Below, piece by piece: positions 45,815 to 57,485 of a DNA stretch of 64,000 nucleotides. The DNA lies in the NCBI GenBank assembly GCA_951394405.1, contig OX596339.1, positions 2,790,001 to 2,854,000 of the forward strand, given 5' to 3'. The DNA is from Coprinellus micaceus (Eukaryota; Basidiomycota; Agaricomycetes; Agaricales; Psathyrellaceae). The notes beneath the pieces were generated by a model. The model made no database searches. It worked only from the letters and a program-made list of their open reading frames with translations, and was not told where the DNA came from. The position numbers and the translations under genes are program-made. Numbering within the stretch: the stretch's first letter is position 1; every line of letters begins with the position of its first letter.

Positions 45815-48162
45815 TTAAATCGCAACGTATGTGTTGTGTTGCGTCGAGCCCGTACTGTCCGAATGCCGCTTGTCCATCTCGTACGCCTGCAGTTTGCCAC
45901 CAGACTCTGGTCGCTGGTATGGATAGGTCTTTCGTCGGATGGGGAAGACTTCCCGCTCCTGTTCGTCCCTTCGGACCCGAATCGACGTGCTCGCTGCATT
46001 GCCACCTGCCATGGCAAGATCGCGCTCTTGGTCGAGGCCGTCAAACATAGCTGCGGTCTCTTCTAGTGTACGACCTATGGGACAAAACTATGAGACACAC
46101 TGAGGCGATTGGACAGAGGAGGTAACGTACCTTTGGTCTCGACGATGAAGAACAGCACGAACACGAGCTCAAACACGAGCCAGCCACAGTAGACGATGTA
46201 GTATTTCCATGAAATAGCGTCAAGCGCCCAGGGGTTCACGAACTGGTTGAAGGCAACGGTAGCCATGATCGTAATGTTCTAGAAGGATATGATTAGAATG
46301 GAGGCTATTAGCGACGAGGTCATGCGTACCATGACTGCAAAACCTTTCGCTCGAATCTTGAAAGGGAGAATTTCGAGAGAATAGGTCACGAGCAAAGGAG
46401 TGTAGGCAATGTCGTAGAAGAGGAAGAAGATAAAAATAAGGGGAACAGTTGCTATAGTGAAAAAGGGCGTTAGATGCACTGCAGTCGACAAATATGGAGC
46501 CGAGAGACCGCACCTTTCGCAGCGGCGACATTGTCTGTTTCGTTGTAGAGGGCAGTGGTGACGGTCCAACCCACAAAGGCTGGAAAGAGTTAGCGCCCGA
46601 ATCAAGGCAGCAGGGAGTATGGGCGCTTACTTGCGAGCATGCCACTGTTTGAAATGACGAACAGAGGTCTCCGACCAAGCCAATCAATGAGGAAAGATGC
46701 CCCGATGGCAATAAAGAAGTTATAGACCTAGGGACGCTGTTAGACGGCGCCGAAGGGTGTTTGTTGCGGTCCCAGACACACCTGAAGTCCTCCATTGATA
46801 GCCGCCTCCTGCTTTGGGTCCGTCACACCGACTCCCGTCAGAATTTTGTGGATGTAGTAGGAAACGAGACCGTTCCCACTAAGAGGCTGTTAGCCAGGCG
46901 AACCACAGGTGTTCGAAAGAGCGCACCTCCACTGAGAAAAGACGGCAATGCCCAGAATGAGAGTCATACGCTTCCTGTTGCCAGGACTCTTGAACAGACT
47001 GAGGTATGTTGTACTCTGGTTGACCCTCTCCTCCAACCTAATGGCGTGTCGAATCTGGGCCATTTCGAAGACTACAAGTGGATCCCTCTCATCCCCATTG
47101 TTGGCATGGTACTTCGCCAGAATCTGGGACGCCCTCCCTTCCAGCCCTTTCGATACTAGCCATCTGGGGCTCTCTGGGATGAACCAGACGGAGACGACCT
47201 GGATGATTGGCAAAAGTGCTTGGACGATGGTAGGTATTCGCCATGACCAATGGCTTCCAGACGCGTGTTCGTAGGCCCCATAGCAGACCTGGGTGTGGTA
47301 GTGTGAGTGTTCCATTGCACGGGGTGGGGTCATGGAAACATGGACTAACCCAGGCAGATATTATACTTCCGAAGTACCAAGACGAGTTGTACGCAGACGT
47401 GATTTTTCCGCGCTACGAGCTGTGGATCAGATTTCCCGTCGTAGGTTTCAAAGGGGGAACCGGACATACGTGTGTTGGGTACGCAAGCTCAATTAACAGC
47501 AATGGAGCTGCGTTGGAGCAAAATGAAATGCCGACGCCGACTATGAGAGATGTAGTGTTAGCAGGGTTACTTGAGGGTCGAGCACTGGACGTACTGGTTG
47601 CTCTTGCGCCTATGAGCATACCCACATTCCAAGATGTTGACTGGATAGCAACTCCAGCCAACATAACCAAGGCACCAACAAACAGTGCAGCTCTTCGGCC
47701 CAGTCGATCCGATACTAAGGGTGAAAACGGAAGCCCCTACACCAGGACATTCAGTTTCGAACGGCGGATACAGACTAGGAGGGAGCTCACCGCGAGATTG
47801 CCCAGGGAGTGCGCGCATTGGATGACCCCAAGTATCTTGCCTTGCGGATGGTTGAAGTAGTCTTGCCACTCTGGTAGGATCTGAAGACCTGCGGTGATAC
47901 ACTTGAGATCACGTCTTCGAGGCGAGCTGAAGGAGTGGCATACCGTTGACCAGAGAGGAATCCAGTCCATTGACAATGGAGGACATCAAGGGGATGATCA
48001 GCGCGACGTTCAACAGAACCAGTCCTGGATGCGGAGATTAAAGGCGGCATAAGTGACTGGTAAGGTAGGGTAGGAAGAAGCAAACACACCTCGATTCCTC
48101 CACCACCGCCCCTGGTCCAGAAAATCTGCAATAGAGTACTCGGATTTTTGAGGGGAGGACAT
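45815..48162 (-). CDS. MFS sugar porter (hexose/lactose-permease-like)
   Basis: About eleven exons from the ATG at 48160-48162 give a 12-helix sugar porter of roughly 530 residues. Recognisable segments in order are LLNVALIIPLMSSIVNGLDS, ILGVIQCAHSLGNLA, DRLGRRAALFVGALVMLAGV, GARATIGVGISFCSNAAPLL, RGKITSAYNSSWYFGSIISA, SHWSWRIPTIVQALLPIIQV, the PESPRWLVSKG signature, GNGLVSYYIHKILTGVGV, DWLGRRPLFVISNSGMLA, YSLEILPFKIRAKGFAV and the end VETKGRTLEETAAMFDG, a variant of PETKGR. The cytosolic tail is hydrophilic. The family moves monosaccharides or disaccharides in symport with protons; the closest feel is the fungal lactose-permease type. The convergent amylase neighbour suggests glucose, maltose or glucan breakdown sugars, but substrate cannot be read from sequence. 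Confidence 0.9.
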
Positions 48163-51100
48163 CGTGCCTTCAATTCATCAACTACCGGCGGGTACAGATG
48201 AGAGGCGGCGGGGAAGACGTCAAGCGGGGTAACGGGGAAGCTAAGGGAAGGGGGGGAAGGGGTGATTCTCATGCAACACGTTGCTTTCCGGGATTTAAAA
48301 TATCTTTCAGATGGGGCGGAACGAGCGAATACCATAATCGGCCAAATCAAGCCACTGAATCGTTTGGCAACCGTTTAGGGTCAGGAGGGTGTAAAATGGG
48401 AAGAAGAGCGCTAAGTCTCCAAAACCGGCGAGATCTGGAGATGCGTTCATGTGCCCATCTCATCTCGAGACTCCGATGCCGTTATGGGGGATATGCATCC
48501 GGAGAAAGCCTGCGAGACTTTTCACGACCCCACAACTAATGTGGTCTTGTGAACTGAGCACAGAGTGCCCTGGCGTACAGCATCGCCAGACACCTTGCAG
48601 AAACATGAAGAGGAATCAGTATTGGACTCAACTGGGCTCTATCGGTGTATCTTCGCACCTTTTCACCCCCCTTCGCAGGCGGGAATAGAACCGGGGAAAT
48701 GGGACGGTATACTTCAGTACCCCGCATTACTTCCATGAGCCGTTGAAAGACCATGGGAAGTGCCTGTAGTAGAGCCGTAGGAACTCCAAACCTTGATGAA
48801 AGGTAAAATTGTGCCTTGCAAGTTGCAAGGTTCACGATTCGTCCAGCTGATTGAGCCTCGCTCCGCCTGGAGGCTAACTGAATTGACGCGAGCTATTCGC
48901 CAAGGAACGGGCACTAGAACACCATGAGAGGTCCCGAGAGAAAATTATTGTTCGCCATTCGAGCAATTTGCGATTGGTTCACCTCTCCCTGGCAAATAGG
49001 CGCTCGATTTGGGCAGCAGTCGCTTAGGTTCGTAGGAGAGGCCACTCATGATGGATGCTGAGGTAGAGCGCCATGGAAGGAGCAGAGAATCGCGGAAGAT
49101 GGTCGGTTCCAAGACGAACAGCGGAAAGGTATCGGCCCACAAGACCAACGGCACCTAACACAGCCAAATAGTCGTCAGCAGGTGCTGTGATGTTGGTTTC
49201 TTCCTCTCATCTCGACGACCTTGCCACATGCCACCAACTGCATCCCCCACTCGCCGGCGTTCATTTGAGGGTGAGGAGTGAAAAATGTCGGGCGCCACAT
49301 AAATTTCCTTGGGTGCGCGGGGGTTGGCCGACAGTCATGCAGATGCTCAGGCGCCCAAGTATCTCGGTTAGCTGGACTCTTGGGAACCTAGATGAGATCT
49401 GGGGAACTGGCGAGAAAACTTGAACGGCGCATCATAGTCTTGGCTGGGCCCTGGATGATACTCTCGGATATCAAGCTTGCCACACTCCACGATATGACCT
49501 CTTCTTCTGGCATCGGTACGCTCGAGCGGAGTGGCCGAATAGAACGTAGAGTTCTGTTCCGCCTGTTTCTGCTGCCTGTGTGCTGGAGACTAAAAATGAT
49601 GCTTCTCCAGATTCTTGGGTATGCACCAGTCCCCGACACTGGTGGGAGGCGGGCTCGTTTCTCACATCTCTAGTGTGGGCTCTATATCTAGCACCCCAGG
49701 GTCTCGTGTCAAACGCGACCCTGCAGACTGAATTATGTACGCCGGCGAGAGTACGCTATCACCGGGACTCATTCAAGGATCATCCTCAGTTCTGTTAGCC
49801 GGTGTTCTATGGGAAAATTGAATGGATCTGCAGCAATTCCAGCATCTTTCCCAACGCCACTGCAACGCCTTTCAATACCATCGCGTCGGCGATCCGACAG
49901 GCTGACTCCCCCAACGGCCTTACGCAGTCACAGTGCGACTTCCGCGCAAATGCTTTGTGAGTACTTTCTCTCTTAATTCCCTTGTTCGCCATATGTACAG
50001 GCTATTGCCAATGTGGCCTTACCCGCTGGACACTGTTTCAAGACCATCAGATTGGGCAACTGTAGACGGCTCAGCCCAACCCCGCATCGCAATGGGTAAT
50101 CTTCGGGAAAAGGTTCTCATGTCACCTTGCTACGAACGATGAGGGCCACAGAGGAGGGTTCCGATTGTTTTTCCACTCTCTCAGCGTCTCTTATCCCACC
50201 GACTTCCTCTCTCGGCAAGCCATTCAATCGGGAACACGAAAGTGAGGTATGTGGCTTGAATGAACTTGCTCATCCCCCTGGTTTTCAATTATCTCTCTCC
50301 CACCCTCTGTCGCTCAATTACCAATACGGGTCCTGTCCACTGAGTGTCGCTTGATCGAGAGGTCTCGTAACCAGCTTACGGCTTCCCACTCCCTGTGTGC
50401 TCCAGATGCATGTTGTAACTCTTCTCCCCTCTGAGCACAGTAGAAAGGCCGCTCGCCCCCGATGTGCAGGGCTATACTTCTAGAACGCACCGATACAAGA
50501 ACGGCAGATATAAGGTTTGTTTGACATTCAGTGAACCTACGATCTCGATGCCTACTAACCTCTCCCACCGTACGGCTCGCGGATAGCTCTAGATCTAGGC
50601 GCCCAAGTCAGATTTCCTAGAGTTTATGTACAAGTTACGTACGTTCGCATTTGATCCCCTTGGTTTCGCAAAGCTTCGCCTGGTGGGTGCCTCGTCTCAG
50701 CGAGGGAAGCTCTGCCTCATCCATGACGAACTCTACGCGTTTGGGCTATCCCTTTTCGAACTTCTCAAACATCCAGGTCGCTTCCTCTTCAGGAAAACTC
50801 GAAACCTTGAGTCTGGCAACGACTCTCGTAACGCCCTCTATGAGTCTTTCCTTCCCACTCCGTCCCACTCTGGCCCTCAATTACCACACCACCACCGCCA
50901 TTACCCTCGTACCCGATGCACGGACTCGGAGGTCGGCACCGCCTTGCTTTCCTTCTCCCACTGTCGAGTTCTAGAAGAAAACGTCTCCTGCTACACAGGC
51001 TTTCTTACTTCCGCTTTGGGTAAACCCCACTTCAGGGGCTTTCTTCCCCCTGGCATTGCGGAGGCTTCCTGGTGTGGTTAAGGCTGACCTTAGGCCAGGG

Positions 51101-53898
51101 AAGGCCTACTGCATTACCCTCGATGGTCAGCCAGTACGTGGACTTGGAGATTAGCCCCATCTTCAAAGCCTCGCCTAACCGGGAGAGGCGCGAAATTTCC
51201 GTTTGCTTCGCGCCACCAAGGCCACGCCTTCTCATGGAGGCCCCCTCCGGCCGCTATGTGCCGCCGTCGCCCATATCTGTGAAGTAACGGCACCACCCCT
51301 TGGGCCTCTGTCCAGTCCACAGTTACCTTCAAGGCACATCAGACAGTCCTTCCATGCTTGGGCGCCAACTGCATCTGCCAAACTCCGTTGCTTCCAACTG
51401 CCGAAACAAGTACTCTGGTATCCGTTCAGCTATTTGCAGACCGCAGTACGACCACCACAGACAAGTGACCCATACTCTCACACCTCGCTCAAGTTGACGG
51501 CCTCGACCGTGGCTCCTTCAACTTCCTCTCCAACTCTAACCGACGCCCATAGCGCCTCCGTTCCCACTGACCTGCCACCTCTCGCTTCACTGTCACCACC
51601 AACCCCAAGTTTTTGTTCACTTTCCCTCAAGCATCTCCCAAAGCGAAACACATACTTTTCCATGCCCTGCGGGCCCCGCCACAGAGCGAGGGGGTGCTCT
51701 CACCGTAAATAGGAAAGACAAGGTTTGCCGCCGAGGTCACCCACCTCTCCTCGTACCCAATACTTCCTTCACTCCTGGGACTGGGTTCAAAATGTGGTGG
51801 CAATACGTCCGCTCCTTCACAAGTTGTGTGACCGCGAACCTGGAACTGGTCTCCGACGCTCACCAGTCGGGTACACAGAAGGTTCGGCCGGCATAGGGGA
51901 TGGGAACGCCCTTGGGCGACTAACACATCGTTAACCTAGCGGTGTTCACGCCCGTGGTCATTTTATGAAGGCTATTTCTGATGGCGTGGCCCCACGTATC
52001 CACATCTCTTAGGTTTGCAATTGGTAGCGTGTCCTTACTTTGTACTTTTCTCTGAGCGATTGCTTGGGGCCCGGTATGACTTAGCGACCTGACCGTTCGG
52101 GAGGGCAACGGAGAGGCAAATACTGCACTGGTCGTTCCTGTACCTGTGGGGTAAGCTTAGATGACATATACGCCTCATTTCAGCTTCGATACACGCCCAT
52201 GTACCTAACACCGACCCACTCACTGGCCGTCCACATCAACCTGTGTTTTGACCTGCACAACAAACGGGCCCATACCCTACACACCGAAGTTACCCATCCC
52301 CTCTCCCACCCCCCACCCAACCCTTCACCTCGACTCGCCTCTTCGCCCCTCCACATGGCTACCAATACCCCCTCCAACACACGATATTCAAATGCGAGAA
52401 CCCCGGGGCATGGCTGTCAAGGCAAACGGAAGCGAATCGAGGGCAGGGGGTGGCAGCGGCCAAACCTAGGAGAAACTCGAGCAGGCCTACCCTGGGGAAA
52501 CCTGGGGGAGTATGACCTCACGACATGTGGCCAGGACTCGCCGTATGTACTCGGCACCTGCAGTACAAATTCGAGACGCACGGTATGCCGGACAGGATGA
52601 GCGTCCATCTCCAGGTTTTTGACCCCGGCACGCGGAGAGTTGTGTTCCTCGAGGTTTGACAGATGAGTCAGAGATCGGACTTGAACTCTTACTGACGCCT
52701 CCTGTATTCACAAGAGTATTGGAACATGTCACGCCAACTTTGGGCCTTCCGCACCGCCATCCTGTGATGGCTCGATCACGGGCGCTTATCAGTATTAGCG
52801 CTTGCCCTACCCTCGCTCAAGCGCCACACCGCCACGCACGCGCTTGAGATCTATTTTAGCGACCCCTTGGGGCTCAAGGTAGACTACAGCAGCTCCAAGT
52901 GCGGATGTGGGCGTTGCTGTAACACGCGAAGCGCCTTGGATGGGTGTCACGCAGTAACTGGAGCACCGAACTGCATCACTAAACCACCCGATCGAGCGCT
53001 TATGCTTGGACGTTTATATTTTCCCTACATTCCACATCCTTCTAAAACAAGTAGAGCCATATCCCAAATTCCAACGAACTGACTTGGGACTCCACCCACA
53101 TACATATATGCGGTCCAGCGCCTGAGCGAGTCTCAGCCCATGCATCTTCTGGGATGCGAACTGCAGATCCCCTCTAGGCTCCACTGGCACAATCAGCATA
53201 GCTTCTAGGAAGGGCTAAAGCAAGACCCCTCAACAATGCATATGAATGCATAACGCATCGGTAGTACAGAGAAAAAAACGGGAGTCTGGGTATGACGGAG
53301 GACAGGCAAACTGTTCGGTCGAGACGCGGTACCGGTATCGGGGGGAACGAGGGAACGAGAATGGGTGTACAAGCCAAGCCGTATGCATCTGCGGGCAAGT
53401 TGGGGTCGTAGACGATAAGGTGGCGAAGTACTACAAGGGTTCGGAGGGGATACGGTACAAACAAGGGGGTAGCAGGGGTTCTTGGTCGGAAGTCGGAAAA
53501 GTCGGGGTAAGGTGAAGCGAAGCAAAAGCCCAAAGGGAGACTCAGCAAGGGGTATGTGGGTAAAACGCACGGGAAGACCAAACAATTCTGTCAAGGCTTG
53601 TCAGGAGGTGAAGGTAAGGAGCGGAACGGAAGGCGGGGGCAAGGGTAGAGAGTCAATACGCAACGAATGCAATACGTACTAAACTATGAATGAACTGTTC
53701 GTAATATCGTAAGAAAGAAGAATTTTGTACAAACAACACGGGGTAGAGAGAAGAGGAAATTGTCATTAAAGGCAAGGCGAAGAAGTTCGGGGACAAGAGT
53801 CAATCAATCAATCACGAACAAGTTAATGAAAGAACGCTCTGGTGCGAGATGGCTGGCTGGCAGACCCCCTTTGAAGGAATCCACGGAATCACGCGACT
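48163..53898. other. Long gene-poor region
   Basis: About 5.7 kb with no gene I can support. The left end carries the promoter of the sugar porter, the right end the 3' UTR of the GPI-type gene. Between 50626 and 51712 the plus strand is strikingly C-rich and one frame stays open on both sides of three stop codons, as in a decayed gene, yet its product matches no family I know. Elsewhere only short frames occur. GGCGCC/AGCGC motifs recur (48998, 49347, 50597, 52784-52830). No transposase, reverse transcriptase, terminal repeat or tRNA was recognised. Confidence 0.4.
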
Positions 53899-54978
53899 TT
53901 AAGCCAAAAGGATGGCAGCAACGGCACCGACGGCACCAGCGATGCTGATCTGGCCAAGCTTGCCAGCAGCACCGTTCCCGGCAGCAGCAGAGCTGGTGGT
54001 AGCAGGGGCGGTGGAGGTCGTGCTAGCAGGGCGGGTGCTACGTGTAATATCGAATATTAGCTAACTGAGCGAGCGTATTTTGAAGATAGGTAGACTAGAC
54101 TTACGCAGGGGTGGTGGTAGCGGGGGAGGTTGTGGCGACAGAGGTCGTCGTCGTGGGGCGGGTGACGGTGGACGAAGTGGTGGTAGCGCCGCTGGTCGTG
54201 CTGGTGGATGACGTGGTGCCACCAGTCGTCGTGGAGGAGGTCGAGGAAGCGTTCAAGCACGAGGTATCGGCTAAAGTTCCAAACCGCCCGTCAGCCTCCA
54301 CGTACTCCGAACCCAACCCGGCACATATACGTACTGCCAGACTGAATGGTGAAGGGCGCAGACTGGGCCAAAGCACCGGTGCTATCGCGGAGGTTCAAGC
54401 CAATCTGGGTGTCTAGAAGAAGCGCACGATTTCGTTATTTTTCAGAGGCGGTCGCGAGGCGCACGGATAAACTCACTGGCTGGGAGGTTCACAAGCCACG
54501 AACGAGAGGTGCCGTCGACGCTGCCAAAGTCGACGAGAGCGGCGGCGCCAGGCTGATTGCCAGGAAGGATGCTGGATGGCAGAAGGCATTTCAATCAATA
54601 TATGCGCCGAACAACGTCATTTCTACGCATATATGCGGGACATACCTCTGTATGGAGGTAACCAACGTTCACTGAAATGAGTGTGAGGTCACTTTTCGGA
54701 GATGATCTGACTGACCAAGAAGTAGGGGGCTAGGGAGTGGGTGTCAGCACATCGTCCTGGACGTTGAGCAGCGCATATACTCACGAGTTCCTCCAGACCA
54801 GGAAAGGAGAAGAGGTTGGCAAACAACTGCGGACGGGCTGGGAGCGAGGTTCAAAATGGGATAAGCATCTTCCCCTTAACTCAATAGCGAGCACTCACGG
54901 CGTATTGATAGTCAGAGCCTGACCGAGGGCGCCAGAGACGGTGAGGGCGATGGTGACAAGGGCAGTGAAGGCCTTCAT
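53899..54978 (-). CDS. GPI-anchored Ser/Thr-rich secreted protein
   Basis: The ATG at 54976-54978 opens a signal peptide (MKAFTALVTIALTVSGALGQ). The mature N-terminus has ALTINTP and SAVVCQPLLLSWSGGTPPYF, then GAAALVDFGSVDGTSRSWLV, NTQIGLNLRDSTGALAQSAP and GTDTSCL, the beta-sandwich pattern of a common basidiomycete cell-surface family with two or three cysteines. A Ser/Thr stalk of about 80 residues (SSTSSTTTGGTTSSTSTTSG) carries many possible O-glycans. The end GNGAAGKLGQISIAGAVGAV with AAILLA is a GPI-attachment signal. Six or more small introns interrupt it. Splicing around 54572-54715 is unsettled: canonical joining of PPYFL to PGAAAL keeps the frame but drops the ILPGNQ-type residues that relatives carry. 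Confidence 0.8.
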
Positions 54979-55859
54979 GGTTGGGGACGGGCAACGACGA
55001 CGAGGATGTGGAAGTTGAAGAAGCGTGGAAGAAGAGAGGCGACTTCACCTGCGATTATTTGCCTGATGATGGGCCAAACAAATGGCTGACAACCCAGAAT
55101 CACGCGTAATTCCCGCTCTCTCCCAATCCTCATGCTCGTCCCGCCTGTTCAATACCAGCCTCCCAGCACTCTGAGCAGGACTCTTTCTGGGCCGTATTCT
55201 CGTCTATTTCTCCCTGCTGGTCCCTGGGTTGGACTGGGATCGGGAGCGCTTGGAGGCTCCAGAACCTTCCGTGCGAAGGCTCGGCAGTGTTTGGCACGGT
55301 GGTATCACACCGGGCTCACCATTCCCAACAACCTGGACGATTCAAGTGGATCCATCGCGTCATTACCTCGCGGTGTCCTGCTACCTTGTGCTTGAGCGTC
55401 ACAAGGGACTTTGTCTGACCTCGCAGGGTCAACATTCCTCAAGTCAACCACATCCTTATCTCGTCTGGTGACTCGATAAGCTTGGCTTGGCGCGGTTTGC
55501 GAAATGCGCACGCTTGGCGGGCTGCGTAGAGCTTATGCGGCGTGCCCCGACGTGCGTCTATCACAACGACGAGCGCTTAGCCCAAGGCACTGCATATGAC
55601 TGGGGATGATGAGGGCTCCAAAATGATCGCCAATCATATCATCCTTGGGCGCTTCTTCTTCGCGCTGGAAGTTGGGGTTGCGAAGCAACCAGGCGCCAAA
55701 AATACATTCGTCATTACAGGACTACATACGCATACAGTGAGTGCCTACGATACAGGTAAGAAACCAGAACCAGAAAACCCGATAGTGATACAAAAGCGAA
55801 TGCATGGTATGTCGAGCGGAGGGTATAAAATAACCTGAGAAGGGAAACAAACGTTCCTT
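54979..55859. other. Intergenic region
   Basis: About 880 bases. The left part is the promoter of the GPI-type gene, the right part the 3' UTR of the phosphodiesterase-like gene. A TTTTTGGCGCC element (reverse strand, 55692-55702) and GAGCGCTTAG (55570-55579) occur. Frames on plus (55132-55471) are unsupported. Confidence 0.45.
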
Positions 55860-57083
55860 TTATGCCGAGTCCCGTCTTGGGACCATTCGCAACGTCGTGA
55901 CCAGCCCATAGTGGTCACTGATAAACACATCCTCGTCCAACCCCTTGAGCTTTGCTCCAACTCCAATCCTCTCTAGAGGATCCATCCGATACCCTCTCCG
56001 TGGCAGATACAAAATCTTGTCCAGCCTCCCGCACGGAAACCCGCCCTGGTTCTGTCCTTGGTATCCCCAAGTATAACCCTCCTCATCTTTATCCGTCCCC
56101 CTCCACACATCCCGCAGGTCGCAATCAAGCGCAAGCTTCGAGTCGCCCGGGCCAATCGCGTTCATATCCCCCGCCACGACCCCACCTCTCACCCCCACCT
56201 GCTTCAAAAACCTCGAACACAACTCCATCTGCTTCGGTCTTGCCATCCCCCCTCTCTGTAGGCTCTCGAGGTGGGTGTTGACTACACACATCATCAAGTT
56301 CCCTCCCCTAGGCCCAGGCTGCGTCAACAGAATATACACCGCCAACGCCGTCCTCGTCATCTCTGTCATCGTAAAATGCATAATCTCGGACTTGGCCAAT
56401 TCCAACGCATTCGATACCAGCGTCACGTTCCCGTATGTCGCATCCTCCGGCCATTTAGAATGCGAGACTGGGGTCACCTGGAAGTTCCGGCGGACCCATT
56501 TATCGTCGAGGATCGTCTCGATAACGTCCTTGTGCACCTCTTGCAGGCAAATCACCGTGGGCTCGACGGGGCCCTCCCCAGGCCGACACATCAAAACATC
56601 GCGCTCGAGGTGCCGTAGCGCAGCGGTCATCCTCTCCGCCTGGTACTCCGTCATAAAATCCACATTCCACGTAACGATCCTCACCGCCGAAGGATGCGTC
56701 TCCCCATCATCGTCCAACATATCCCGAATCTCATCAGGGGAGAGCGTCGGGTTATGTTTCCACGCGCCTCGCTTGTCGCGGTAGCGATAAGCGCGGATCG
56801 TGTGCACGTAGTTGGGGATGACTGGGCTTTCTGGGCTTGCGGCGGAGGATGAGGAGGGCCAGGACGTGGGGGAGAATGTGCCTGAGGTGGGTGGGGAGGA
56901 GAACGTGGAGTCTGTAGGGGAGGTGATGTCGTCGACCATGTCTGGGGGGATGAATGGTTCGGGTTCAGCGTTTTTGGTGTGGAGGTCGTGCACCCATGGG
57001 TCCGCCATGAATCGGTTTCCGGTGAAGATCCGAGGTAAGTGGAACATTTTGCCAGTACGTCGAAAAGAAAGCAGCAAACGCAA
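55860..57083 (-). CDS. Endonuclease/exonuclease/phosphatase family protein (TDP2-like)
   Basis: An intronless gene of 407 residues (395 if the second Met at 57047 is used). The catalytic motifs of the family are present in order: VRIVTWNVDF, VICLQEVHKDV, MCVVNTHLESLQRGGMA, VVAGDMNAI and EDVFISDHYGLVTTLR. TWN-x-D, LQEV, GD-x-N and SDH match TDP2-type enzymes, which release tyrosyl groups from DNA 5' ends; relatives act on other phosphodiesters. The N-terminus is hydrophilic and Pro/Ser-rich with no DNA-binding domain visible, so the true substrate is uncertain. Agaricomycetes often carry several such paralogues. GC-rich third positions and lack of introns set it apart from its neighbours and might reflect a retrocopy. 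Confidence 0.85.
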   Translation of the reverse strand: MRLLLSFRRTGKMFHLPRIFTGNRFMADPWVHDLHTKNAEPEPFIPPDMVDDITSPTDSTFSSPPTSGTFSPTSWPSSSSAASPESPVIPNYVHTIRAYRYRDKRGAWKHNPTLSPDEIRDMLDDDGETHPSAVRIVTWNVDFMTEYQAERMTAALRHLERDVLMCRPGEGPVEPTVICLQEVHKDVIETILDDKWVRRNFQVTPVSHSKWPEDATYGNVTLVSNALELAKSEIMHFTMTEMTRTALAVYILLTQPGPRGGNLMMCVVNTHLESLQRGGMARPKQMELCSRFLKQVGVRGGVVAGDMNAIGPGDSKLALDCDLRDVWRGTDKDEEGYTWGYQGQNQGGFPCGRLDKILYLPRRGYRMDPLERIGVGAKLKGLDEDVFISDHYGLVTTLRMVPRRDSA

Positions 57084-57485
57084 TAGAGGAGAGAAAAGCT
57101 AGGTATGACTGGGTAGAAGGGCCAAGCTGAGGGATAGCGCCTAAACGCAGCCGCTCACAGGCGAACCTAGGTGACTCAGGAGGATGTTCAGCGGCCATCC
57201 GATGACGAGATATATAAGAACCAATCGATCCAGCCTCAAGGTAGATCACGCGTGTGGATGTTCTCCAACACGAGGCAGGGAGTATAGCCGCGTCCAGTTC
57301 TCTATCAAACTCGAGGCATGCATGGTGTATGACGGGGAACATTCTTCTTCCTCACAAAGGCTATAACAGCGGAGCTAGAGCTCTCGCTGAGATTGAGGTT
57401 CTCGGAGCACACTCGGCTACAATTAGTAAGAGGGGGAGGGGTATGGTATTGCAGGGGCGAGATCTCGATGGTAAATAGTCTTACA
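57084..57485. other. Intergenic region between two minus-strand genes
   Basis: About 400 bases holding the promoter of the phosphodiesterase-like gene and the 3' UTR of the disulfide isomerase. A GATATATAAG element at about 57208-57217 is A/T-rich but reads best on plus. No gene recognised. Confidence 0.45.

Noticed and set aside
46220..46795. A 191-residue minus frame
   Set aside because: It reads through exons and introns of the sugar-porter gene in the wrong frame; the porter exons fit splice sites and family motifs.
47787..48350. A 187-residue minus frame around the start of the sugar porter
   Set aside because: It runs across the first introns of the porter, where the correct frame gives the first helices.
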